DNA of 64,000 bases from Tetradesmus obliquus. Taxonomy: Eukaryota; Chlorophyta; Chlorophyceae; Sphaeropleales; Scenedesmaceae. The stretch spans positions 682,001 to 746,000 of the forward strand of contig CP126198.1 in the NCBI GenBank assembly GCA_030272155.1, read 5' to 3'. The notes under the pieces were generated by a model that was not told the origin of the DNA, made no database searches, and saw nothing but the letters and a program-made list of their open reading frames with translations. Positions within the stretch are counted from its first letter, which is position 1; each line of letters begins with the position of its first letter. Below are positions 44,601-56,771 of this stretch, one piece after another. The position numbers and the translations under genes were made by a program.

Positions 44601-46560
44601 AGCTGGGCGTGACGCGTGATGAGCTGGCACGCGCGGCAGCAGTGGCCAGCCGCGCAGCAGCAGCAGAGGCTAAGCTGGTCAAGGGAGAGGGTGTGGTGCC
44701 TGCAGGTGTGTTTGGCTGCTTGTGAGCAACAAACATGTATTCAGCAATCCTTTGGCTATGCTACCTGAGCCGACAGTCAAATGGTCACATACATCAATGC
44801 GCGTGTGCCGTGTTTTACAGCTGTGCACGCCGGACTTCAGCAGATGGCTGGCTATCCGTCCTGCAAACCAGCCGGCCTGTGCTGTTGTAGTGCCGGCTGT
44901 CTGCTGTGCTGTGGGCGTACACAGCTTGGCAGCAGCAGCTCACATGATGTTCGCTGCTGCTGCCTGCAGGCCAGCACTTTGAGGAGGTCAAGTACCTCAC
45001 AGGGCAGATTGGGCGGCTCAAGGACAAGCTGGGCCTGGCTGAGAGGGACCTGGCAGTGGCACACGCAATCAAGGTGTGTGTCACAACAGGGCTTGCATGC
45101 GACAGCAATTTTAATCTACCTCTGTTGCTGTTTGTCCTATGGCCAAGTGGAGGGTAACGCATTGCCCATTGCTAAACATGTGAGGCGCCAAGCCACTTTC
45201 TCACAACAGCACGACAACTGACAACATCAGCAAATCAACATTTTTTACTTTCCTGCTGCAGGAGAAGTACCGCTCGGCGCTGGAGGCCGCCAGCATCAAC
45301 ATCGCAGAGCTCGACGCAGCAGCAGCCACAGCGCACGCCGCCGCAGCCGCCGCCGGCCCCTCCACCGCCGCAGCGCGCACCGCCGTGCGTCGCTCCCTGG
45401 GCGGCAGCAGCGCGCACCAGCTGCTGGGCCTGTCACCGCCAGCCAGCCCAGAGCCTGTGCTGCATGGCGCCAGCCGCCGGCTGTCTGGCCAGCAGCTGCT
45501 CAAGTCCCCAGCGGCTGCTGTGGCTGGCAGGGCCAGCGCTGCGGGGCTGCCGCCTGTGAGCCCCAAGCCGGCGTTCAGGCCTGCCGGCTCTGTCAGCCCT
45601 GGCTTTGGCAGGTGGGTGCAGCGCGCTCATGTGTTGGCAGAGGTGTTTAGGCTGCAAGAGCCAGCGGTGTCCTGCCATGCAGAGATCGTGCGACTTCATG
45701 TGTGCCACGGCCAGCAACCCTGCCATTGTCAGGGTCAACACAGCTGCTTCGGCATGTATGACGTTGACCAGGGTTGCACGAAACGTGCAAATTGGCAAAA
45801 TGGAAACGTCGTTGACTGACCGCCAAGCCACAGGACAAGCAGCAACCCCACCTGCTGCTTCAACTTTCCGCTGACACTGCTCTTCTGCACATGTGCGGAG
45901 TGCAGGTCCATGCCGCCTGTCAGCCCCGGCCTCAACAGGAGCAGCGCTGCCAGCCCAGTGGCCGGCTCCAGCAGCAGGCCAGACAGTGGCCGCCGCCGCA
46001 GCGTGACTGGCGCAGCCGCTGCAGCAGGCGCTGCCGCTGCTGCTGCTGAGGAGGACATCGGCAGCGTCACAGCCAACCTGGAGGCTGCCATGGCTGAGCT
46101 GGCAATTGAGGCGCGGCAGCAGCAGCTGGAGGTCGAGGGAGAGGCCGCCGCTGCTGCTGCTAGCCCGAGCCCCAGCAAGGCGAGCAAGAAGCGCAAGGGC
46201 AAGAAGACTGCAGCGGCCAAGAAGGCAGCTGCTGCTGCAGCAGCTGAGACTGCTGCTGAAACTGAGGCTGAGGCTGCAGCAGAGCCAGAGCCGGAGCCGG
46301 AGCCAGAGCATGATGAGTGCGCTGATGATGGCGCAGATGTGGCAGCGCCAGACGCCAAGCCAGCTGCAGGCAAGGCGGCAGCTGGGCGCGGCAAGCGTGG
46401 TAAGGCAGCAGGCAAGGCAGCTGCCCCTGCAGCTGATGCGGCAGCTGCTGCTGCCGCGGCTGCTGCTGCTGAGGAGAGCAAGGCAGCTGCTGCTGCCACG
46501 CGGCGCAGCACGCGCCGGGCGAAGAGGGACCAGACAGGTGGCGAGGAAGTGGAGGCTTGA
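41645..46560 (+). CDS. Long coiled-coil protein with basic Ala/Lys tail
   Basis: Thirteen exons: 41645-41847, 41948-42040, 42226-42288, 42598-42646, 42832-42902, 43226-43315, 43491-43583, 43879-43953, 44153-44266, 44567-44705, 44970-45073, 45262-45611, 45906-46560. All junctions are in frame. The start MMKPFGVSNSVNAK is preferred because upstream codons lack ATG. The central part is a nearly continuous coil (LQNQIKVKDRELDGARKEI, RKLESAVSDVQRQNDKLKEK, FNEQVASLQAELKLLKAANS, VLENDLSAAKKELEQSAAEM). The C-terminal third is Ser/Pro-rich with SPxP repeats (PPVSPGLNR, LSPPASPEP), then KASKKRKGKK, an acidic EPEPEPEPEH stretch and a final RRSTRRAKRDQ, like a chromatin- or tubulin-binding tail. Function is unknown; a structural, ciliary or nuclear role is a guess. 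A TGTAA at 46940 may end the transcript. No junction arrays, unlike its neighbours. Confidence 0.88.
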
Positions 46561-47743
46561 TGCGTGCTGTTGCATGCTATTTGATGCATTTATAACACTG
46601 CGGTGTCATGATAACGTGGGCTGGCGAAGGTTGCACAAGTGGGCCACTGGTGGTTTAAGGGATGACGTGATGGGCATTGCACTGACTCTCGCCAGAGGTT
46701 GCTAGGGCAATGAGTGCCGGGTGAGGCGCTTGACTTGACATTGCAGTGACTTCTGCTGTTTGCATTCGCGGGCTGCCTCTTCTGCTGTTTGCATTCGCGG
46801 GCTGCCTCTGCAGTACGACATTGATTACTTATACAGATGGGGTGGTGCAGAGGGGAGGTGGCCACTGGTTGCACGGTTCTTGAACCTGCTGACTTCATAC
46901 ACAGCTGCATGGCTTGTTTGTTGGGCACTGGTGCCATTCTGTAACATACGTAAGCATGGCATCCGTCCCCTCCTGTCGTGCCGTGACCGCCTGCTAGCAA
47001 TGTAATAGCTTAGGTCACACCTTGCAAGCAGAATGCAACATGTTGCGTACTCACATGGCTAGCACACAGCGCCGTTCAAGCCTTGAACACGGCGTGATGT
47101 GTGTGCTGCTAGCTTGTAGTGGGAAGCCACACCGGCATGCGCCAGGGCAGTCAGGTATACATACACACATTCTCAAGCGCCATAGAAGACGATTACATGT
47201 TTACCCGGCCGGCCCGTAAGGACCTGGTGAGCTTTGCGCTCAACAATCAGCTGAAGGCCACGAGGCACAAGTCAGCATGACGCCGGCCGGTGATGCAAAC
47301 TGCTGCTTGGCCCACGTTGCGGCGACGTTGCCAACATGTTGACACGTGGTGCACCACTGGCATGGCATGCCAGTGGCTACGGCACACTGACAGCAGCGGC
47401 AAAGCCACTGGGAATTGAATTGCTAGCAGCGCTACCGCTTGGCACATTGGCAACTACTCGTTGCTGATGCCCTGGCCTCATAACATGCCCAGCACTCCCA
47501 GCTCTGAAACGTCATGCCTTGTCTACTAGAAGTGACTTCTTCATGCCTATTGACTCTCGTCCACGCCGCTGCTGCCAGCATCTTGCACCTCCTGCACTTC
47601 CACATCAGCACCAGCGCCAAACACCTGCCGCTGCACCAGCTGGCAGTGGCAGCATGCCTCAACACAAGCCCAGCAACCCCCAGCACTCACAACAGTGTCT
47701 CAGTGTCATACTACGCACCAAGCCATAGCAATTGAGCCGGAGC
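46561..47743. other. Convergent spacer with short tandem repeats
   Basis: No gene seen. A 29-31 bp direct repeat (TTCTGCTGTTTGCATTCGCG) occurs twice at 46751-46809. TGTAA at 46940 and 47001 (+) and TTACA at 47193 (for the minus gene) are candidate polyadenylation signals. The right end is a duplicated ABCB 3' UTR. Confidence 0.5.
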
Positions 47744-47875
47744 TCATTTCTGTCCATGTGCATCTGCGCCGCTGCTGCTGCTGCTGCCGCTGCCAGCATG
47801 CTCCACTTCTTGCACCTCCTGCACCTCCACACCAGCACCAGCCCCAAACACCTGCCGCTGCACCAGCTGGCTGTA
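47440..47875 (-). repeat. Duplicated ABCB terminal exon and 3' UTR
   Basis: The sequence encoding [20 protein letters not shown], through a poly-Ser-like tract into the 3' UTR (about 47760-47872), recurs at about 47560-47655 downstream of the stop at 47744. Part of the UTR (CCCAGCACTC...GTCAT) repeats again near 47470. Confidence 0.85.
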
Positions 47876-48775
47876 CGCCCCTCCTGCTGCCATCAAGGCA
47901 CTATGCGTGCCACTCTCAACAACGCTGCCAGCCTGCACCACTGCCACCATGTCTGCGCCTGTCACTGTGGAGAGCCGGTGTGCGATGACCATGACGCTGC
48001 GGTTGCGCGCAGCCTCCTGCAGCGCCTGCTGCACCTGCACAGTCAAAGAACCATGACAGAGTCATAAACAGCAGAACACATAAGGACGTACAAGGGTTAC
48101 TAAAGCAACGCATTTTGGCAGCTGGGAACAAAGAAGAACACAACAGGTGCGTGCGCTGCATGCTGCAGCCGCAAAAATCCTTGTGGCGCTAAGGCAACAC
48201 ACCCACAGCCTAAAACAAACTGCGCAGCATGCGGTTCACCAGGTGCTCGCTCTCCGCATCCAGTGCGCTGGTAGCCTCGTCCAGCAGCAGCAGCCGCAGC
48301 ACTCCCGGTGTGCACATGCACATGCAGCAACTTGAACCAACACCCCATTTCCCGACAGCCTCACCAGGTGCTCGCTCTCCGCATCCAGTGCGCTGGTAGC
48401 GTCGTCCAGCAGCAGCAGCCGCGGCGCGCACAGCAGTGCACACATTTTCAAGCAACAACACCAGCAACACAATTCCCAAAAGCCTCACCAGGTGCTCACT
48501 CTCCGCATCCAGCGCACTGGTAGCCTCATCCAGCAACAGCAGCAGCAGCAGCAGCAGCAGTGCGTACATTTACCAGCAAAAACAACAATGCAATTTCCAA
48601 AAGCCTCACCAGGTGTTGACTCTCCGCATCCAGCGCGCTTGTTGCCTCATCCAGCAGCAGCAGCCGCAACAGCAGCAGCAGCCAGTGCTCACATGCGCAT
48701 GCAACAAAACCAGCAATGCACTTCTCACATTTCTCACCAGGTGCTCGCTCTCTGCATACAGAGCGCTTGTGGCCT

Positions 48776-48817
<42 letters not shown>

Positions 48818-51800
48818 GCTGTGCGCACATGCACATGCAGCAAAAACCAACACCCCATTTCCCAACAGCCTCACCAGGTGCTCGCTCTCTGCATCCGGCG
48901 CGTTAGCCTCGTCCAGCAGCAGCAGCCGCAACAGCAGCAGCCCCAGTGTGTATACACTCCATATATGGATGCTACAAAACCAGCAATGCACTTCCCAAAA
49001 AACACACCAGATGTTCACTCTCAGCATCCAGCGCGCTGGTAGCCTCATCCAGCAGCAGCAGCCACAGCGCGCACATGCACTTGCAACAAACTCCGCAACC
49101 CACTTCACAGCAGCCAACTTGCTAACAGCTCACCAAGTGTTCACTCTCCGCATCCAGTGCGCTGGTAGCCTCGTCCAGCAGCAGCAGCAGCAGCAGTGCG
49201 TACATTCACAAGCAAAAACACAGCAACGCAATTCCCAAAAGCCTCACCAGATGTTCACTCTCCGCATCCAGCGCGCTTGTAGCCTCGTCCAGCAGCAGCA
49301 GCCGCAACAGCAGCAGCCCCAGTGTACGCACGCTACAAAACCAGCAATGCGCTTCCCAAATAACTCACCAAGTGTTCGCTCTCCGCATCCAGCGCGCTGG
49401 TAGCCTCATCCAGCAGCAGCAGCCGCGGCGCGCACAGCAGCGCACGCGCAATGGCCAGCCGCTGCCGCTGCCCTCCCGAAAGCATCACGCCCGCCTCGCC
49501 CACGCGGCTGGCATAGCCTTGGGGCAGTGCTGCAATGAAGCCATGCGCATGCGCGGCGACTGCTGCTGCCTCAATCTCAGCCTGCAAGGAGGCATCAGTG
49601 CGGCTTTAAATCAATGTGTGACCAATGTGTGGGCGTGCGCAGTGATCGGCGGCTGCCCCAACCTTGTCGTGCAGGGCATAAGGTTCGAAAGTGAGTGAGA
49701 GCTGTTGCCCTCCTGACAGCATCACGCCCGCCTCGCCCACGCGGCTGGCATAGCCTTGGGGGAGTGCAGAGATGAAGCCATGCGCATGCGCGGCGACTGC
49801 TGCTGCCTCAATCTCAGCCTGCAAGGAGGCATCAGTGCGGCTTTAAATCAATGCGGGACCAATGTGTGGGCGTGCGCAGTGATCGGCGGCTGCCCCAACC
49901 TTGTCGTGCAGGGCATAAGGTTTGAAAGTGAGTGAGAGCTGTTGCCCTCCTGACAGCATCACGCCCGCCTCGCCCACGCGGCTGGCGTAGCCTTGGGGCA
50001 GGGCACTGATGAAGCCGTGCGCGTGCGCGGCAATTGCTGCTGCCTCAATCTCAGCCTGCAAGGCATAGGTGCAGCTTTAGAAGTCAGTGATCCCCTCCTC
50101 TTGAGGGATCAAGTTGTGTGAGTGCGCAGTGAATGCGGCTGCCTCAATCTTCCCAGCAGGGCATAAGGTTTGAAAGTGAGTTAGAGCCGCTGCCCTCCCG
50201 ACAGCATCACGCCCGCCTCGCCCACGCGGCTGGCGTAGCCCTGCGGTAAGGCAGAGATGAAGCCGTGCGCATGCGCCGCAATTGCTGCTGCCTCTATCTC
50301 AGCCTGCAAGGAGGCATGAGTGCGGCTTTGAAAGTCAGTGCGGGACTAATGTGTCGGCGTGCGCAGCGACATCGGCTGCCTCATTCTTTTTCATCAGGGC
50401 ATCAGGTTTGAAAGTGAGTGAGAGCCGCTGCATTCCCAACAACATCAAGCCTGCCTCACCAAGTGGCTTGCAAAAGCTTGTGGCGAAGCAGAAATGAAGC
50501 CGTACACATACAGCATGCGCATAACTGCGCTGCGCAGTCCAACCCCAATTTGACCCAGACACAGGACCCTAAAAACTGCACCCTAAACCTGAAACCAGAC
50601 GTACCTGTGTGACTTGGCGATGCACGCCAAAGCAGATGTTGTACTTGATGCTCTCTGAGAACACCAGCGGCTCCTGAGCCACCACCTCGCATGCCAAAAG
50701 TTTGGCATGACCAGCAACCTCGGGTGAGTGGCCACACACAACACCCGCAACAACTCACTGCACAACAAATACCAGGGTGCAAGGCACCAGCTCCAGACCA
50801 AGCAGTAGCACCGGCACTGGCCCTCACACACCTGTGTGACTTGGCGGTGCACGCCGAAGCAGATATTGTACTCAATGCTCTCAGAGAACACCAGCGGCTC
50901 CTGAGCCACTAAGGCCACAGCCTGGTGCAGGAAGGTAGTATCAATGCTGCGGATGTCAATGCCGTCAAGGGTGAGGCTGCCGCGCTGCGGATCATAAAAC
51001 CTGCAGCAAGTTTGACAGCAGCACAATGCAAACAATGAGCAGCGCCACAGCCTGGTGCAGGAAGGTGGTGTCAATCTGGCCCACATCCACGCCGTCAAGT
51101 GTGAGGCTGCCGCGCTGCGGGTCATGAAATCTGCGGGTTCAGCAGGTACGGCACGTTCCACAGTGCAAATCTTCAGCGTGTTGCCCAGTGCGCGACGAGC
51201 TACGCTTCAAGTGATGGCAACAGCTGCAGCAGCAGCAGTGAATGAATCATTCTTGCATCATTCTTGCACGATGGTTTGTGCCGGCCTGGTGCAGGGAGGT
51301 GGCGTCGATGCTGCGCACATCAACACCATCAAGGGTGAGGCTGCCACTTTGGCGGTCGTAGAACCTGCGTGCGCCTTTGGTAGATCGAATGGTTCCGGCC
51401 CAACGCTGGTTTCATATGACATCTTGATGTGCAGCCAAGCGGCTGCTACCTTGCTGCACCGTCCAGCTACAAATTCAACAACTCTCGCACATGAGCAGCT
51501 GCTGTGACCAACCCCTTGCGCTCATCAACAATGCCCGTGACAAGCAGCGCTGCCTTAACCAATGCAGAACCAGCAACTGCTGGCGGCATGCTCACCGCTG
51601 CACTAGCTTCACCACTGTGCTCTTGCCGCCTCCCGATGCCCCTACCAGCGCCACACTCTGCCCAGGGCTTATGGCCAGGCTGAAACCTGACAGCACCCAA
51701 CTGTCGGGCCTCGAGGGGTAGGCAAAATGAACATCTTTGAATTCTAGGGAGGCGCCAGCTGGCGAGCCGGCGGGTTTAAGGGTTCCTGAGGGCGGCAGCT

Positions 51801-51860
51801 GCGGGGTGCGGTCCATGAGCTGGAAAACCCTGCGGCCTGCGCCAACCTGGTGACAGCAGT

Positions 51861-51897
<37 letters not shown>

Positions 51898-54800
51898 GCA
51901 GCAGCGGCGGCAGCGGCAGCGGCAGCAGTGAGGACATGCAGCAGTCGGCACATGCAGCAACAGCAGAAGCCAGCACAGGCACAGGAAGGACAGGTACAGG
52001 AGCCACACAAAACAACAAGGACAAGAGGCAACTGGACTTAGCGGTTGGAGATCACAGCCACATGAATTGCATGTGCAGGCACAGTCAAGCAGAGATGTAC
52101 CTAACCACCGCTGCGATGAGTGAAGCTGCCGTCATACAGCAGCAGCAGCAGCACCCGCACCAGCAGTAGCACCAGCAGCAGAAGCACCGGCGGCGGCAGC
52201 AGCAGCAGCAGAAATGACTTAAGCAGATGTATCTACTCACCGCTGCAATGAGTGAGGCTGCCGTGCCAGCGATGCCTCCCGCGCTGCTGCAGACAGAAAG
52301 CAAGCACAAACGGAGCACAAACAAAACACACGCTACTGTATTGGAGCAGCTGCTTACCGCTGCGATGAGTGAGGCTGCCGTGCCAGCGATGCCTCCCGCG
52401 CTGCCACTGACAAACAAGCAAGCACAAACAGGGCACAAACCAAACACACGCTACTGTATTGGAGCAGCGGTAAGTAGCAGCTACTTACCGCTGCAATGAG
52501 TGAGGCTGCCGTGCCAGCGATGCCTCCCGCGCTGCCGCAGACAGAAAGCAAGCACAATCAGAGCACAAACCAAACACACGCTACTGTATTGGAGCAGCGG
52601 TAAGTAGCAGCTACTCACCGCTGCAATGAGTGAGGCTGCCGTGCCAGCGATGCCTCCCGCGCTGCCGCAGACAGAAAGCAAGCACAATCAGAGCACAAAC
52701 CAAACATACGCTACTGTATTGGAGCAGCGGTAAGTAGCAGCTACTCACCGCTGCAATGAGTGAGGCTGCCGTGCCGGCGATGCCTCCTGCACTGCCACTG
52801 ACAAAGATGGCGTACAGCATGTAGGCGTTGAGGTCGCCTAGGGACATGTCACCCTGCAGCACCAGCACCGCGCCGTACCTGGTGGCAGCAGCAGCGGCAG
52901 CGGCAGCAGCAGCATCTTCCACAACAGCACCTTCCAGCATGGAGATCCAGATGCATTTGATCTACGTTTGTACAACACAACATAAATCGTAACACAATGC
53001 GTCGAAAGCAACCAGTTTGCGTAACAACAGTACAGCGATTATAGCACATTGCATTCTCACCACAGCACCACCATCATGGAGCCGAATGCAAAGGGGGTGG
53101 CTGAGCCAGTAAACACACCACATCGCTTACTTGTGTATAGCACAACATATATACTCTGATCATATTATAGTCTCACCACAGCACCACCATCATGGATCCA
53201 AAGGCAAAGGGGATGGCACTGCCAGTGAAAACTCCACCTGCAGACCGCAGCGCAGCACACCCGTAGAGAGTGGCAGTCAGTTGACGGGGTTGGCAGTGAG
53301 ACACAAGAGCAACAGGCATGGAAACTTGGCTTGACTTGCAAGCACCTTCCAGCTTTCACAGTGCGCATCACATCTGTTGCTTACTGCAGTTGGCGCCGTC
53401 TTTGCATTTTAATATCACTTTTGCAGTCCACTCACTTGCCACTGCGCTCTTCAGGCCCCACGACAGTATGTCATTTGCGGCAGATGTGTACCTGCAGCAC
53501 AATTGGCAGCAGCGGCAGCTCCAGCCGCATCAGCGCATTGCAGATCAAATGCATTGCCTGCTGGCTGGTTTGGTTACAAACGCCTGTTCATGCACGAAAT
53601 ACAAAGAAACAACAGCTGCATGCTCATCAGTATGTTGTATGAAAAGGCGTGTTGCACCACTGCCGCCATTGTGATAGGCTGACCGCTGCTGATGTCCATC
53701 ACTCACTTGCGCACGATGTGTCCCTCCTTGGCGAATGACTTCACGGTGCGTATGCCTGGCAGCACCTCCTGCACGGTGGCTGCCCCAGCCCCCAAATCCA
53801 AACCCCAAAAATACCAACACAGGCCTAGCATTTCATCAATTACAGCTAGTCTGTGCCACTGCTCACTTGCGCACGATGTGTCCCTCTTTTGCAAACAACT
53901 TCACAGTGCGGGTGCCTGGCAGCACCTCCTGCGCAGTTGCTGCCCAGCCCCCTAAACTTTCGACCCTAGATGCTGGCCATCCGATGCATTGGGTGAGTGT
54001 GCTGTGCTGCCCTCCGCATCTAGCACATGTATGCATCAGCAGTAACAGCAACTCTTAAACATTGTTTGCAAAGCCCAAGCAATGTACCCAAGACGGCCTC
54101 TGCGCGTTGCTCACTTGCGCACGATGTGTCCCTCTTTTGCAAAAGACTTCACTGTGCGAATTCCCGCCAGCACCTCCTGCGCGGTGGCTGATGCTGCCGC
54201 TGCTGATGTCAGCTGCGCCGTCACGTAGCGCTTGTTCAGGCCTGCAGCAGTTGAAGAGATAAAACAACAAGTGCAGGAGACTTGGTTGTCAAGCACGTGG
54301 CAAAGAAGTGTGCGGTACGTGCAAGGCGGCTGCTGCTGATGTCAGCTGCGCCGTCACGTAGCGCTTGTTCAGGCCTGGAGTAGTGAAGGAGATAAACAAT
54401 AAGTGCAGGAGATTTAGTTGTCAGGCAGGTGGCAGGAGATGTGTAGGGCAGGAGTGAGGCGGCTGCTGCTGATGTCAGCTGCGCCGTCACGTAGCGTTTG
54501 TTCAGGCCTGAACAAAGCAAAGGATAGGTGAAAACAAGATTATGGTGTGAGGCAGGTGGCAGGATATGTGTGAGGCAGGAGTGGGGCAGGTGTGAGGCTG
54601 CTGCTGCTAACGTTATGTTGCATGTCAGTAGCAGTGGCAGAACGTGTATTGCAATAAAAGCATTTCTTTCAACAGCCTTGCCGTGCCACTCACATGCACA
54701 AGGCCGCAACGCCAGCAGAGTCACCAGCAGGGTGGCGCAGGTGAGGATGCTGGCATTACGCCATTGCTGTAGCTCTACGCTCCAAACATGCTGTTCCCGT

Positions 54801-55333
54801 GCCACTCACGCGCAAAGGTCCGGAACATGAGCAGTGTCACTGGCAGTGTGGCGCAGGTGAGGCTGGCCAGCCGCCAGGAGGTGATAACGATGTGCAAGAT
54901 AAGCGGTTTGCAGTGTGGGAATTCTGTTTCTGCCGTGCATGTGACACACTACAGATGGGGCCTTGTGTGTGCTCTCATATGCTGCTGTAAGCTGCCACTG
55001 CTAAACCCCTGACACCCTAGCCCCGAAAGCATGTTTCGGCTGCGCATGAAAGCCCTAGAAACTGTTGCGTTGGCTGCAAGACTCACGCGCAAAGGTCCGG
55101 AACATCAGCAGTGTCACCGGCAGGTGAGGTTACCAAGAGTATTTGAGTGTAGGTCACAGTAATGTTATGTAACCTTCCTGCCGGGCATGTTGTAACATCC
55201 CTGCTGTGTCACTCACGCGCAAAGGTCCGGAACATCAGCAGCGTCACCGGCAGTGTGGCGCAGGTGAGGCTGGCCAGCCGCCAGGAGGTGATGAACATCA
55301 TGACAGCACCCAGCACACACGTCAGCAACGACC

Positions 55334-55370
<37 letters not shown>

Positions 55371-55870
55371 CACCGCAAAGACAGCCTTCAAAATGCTACG
55401 TACTGCTGCTGGGCCAACTGCTGCAGCAATGCTGCTGCGGGGCTCTGCTGAGTGTGACATGCTGCTGTCACCCAACACAAATGCTGCTGCTGCTGAGCTC
55501 CAGCGCTCCTGCTTCTGCCAGACCTAAATGCTCCGGCTACACCTGCTGCTGCTGGGCCGTAGAACCGCTGCTGCTTAAGCCGCCAGGCCCCAGTGCTCAT
55601 GCTGCTACTGTTGCACTGCCGGCCTCACCTAAGCATCATGCTGATGCTGGTGGTGGCTGCATCCTTCATCGCGTTGCCAGGCCCAAATGCACCTGCTGCT
55701 GCTGCTGCTGCTGCTGCTGCTAAGCTTCCGTGCTGCTGCTGCTGCTACCAACATGCTCACCGGAGCATCATGCTGATGCTGGTGGCGGCTGCATCTTCCA
55801 TGGTGCGCATGATGAAGGTAAGCATGTACACTGTAATACCTCCCGCTGCCGCGGCAGCAGGATGCTATTC

Positions 55871-55908
<38 letters not shown>

Positions 55909-56103
55909 CTCCAGTGCTGCTGCTGCAGCCAGGCCCCGCTGCTGCTGCTGCTACCAGCATGCTCACCTGAGCATCATGCTTATGCTGGTGGTGGCTGCGT
56001 CCTTCAATGCGCGTGTGTCCTCTGACAGCCTGTTGCTGAGCTCGCCCACGGGGGTGACGTCAAAGAAGGCCACCTCCTGCTGCACCAGCTGCATGGTTGG
56101 AAT

Positions 56104-56142
<39 letters not shown>

Positions 56143-56731
56143 ACCCATTCAGCAGCAGCAGCAGCAGCAAACTTATACAGCAGGGCAGCAACAGGCTTCA
56201 ACATGGTGTGGAGGCATGCTGAGAAGTGACGTCAAAGAAGGCCACCGCCTGCTGCACCAGCTGCATGGTCGAAATCAGCAGCAGCAGCAAACCCAGTCAG
56301 CAGCAGTAAGGCAGCAGCAGGCTTCAACATGCTCTGGAGGCATGCTGAGGGTGACGTCAAAGAAGGCCACCTCCTGCTGCGCTAGCTACAGTGAATGAAC
56401 AACGACCAGAAAACGGCAGCAGCAGCAGCAGCAGCAACAGCAGGTCAGAATAATGGCATGCCAGGTGAGCTGTGCTGTGAAGACGTGTCACAGAAGGCCA
56501 CCTCCTGCTGCACCAGCTGCAGCGCACATACCACAACCAGCAGCAGCAGCAGCAGCAGCAGTAGCAGCAGGTCATAAGAAGGCTTGCCAGGAGAGCTGTG
56601 CCATGAAACTCTGCCAGTCAAGGCCGTTTGCTGCTGCACCAGCTGCATGACTGACATCAGCAGCAGCAGGGTAGCCAAGCATAACAAGAGTGTAGCTAGA
56701 TTCTACACAGTGACATTGAACAGGGGCACCT

Positions 56732-56771
<40 letters not shown>

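Noticed and set aside
48237..49440. Ten separate ABC transporter genes or a tandem gene family
   Set aside because: Only the last part of one exon is repeated; no copy has Walker A, signature or H-loop sequence of its own.
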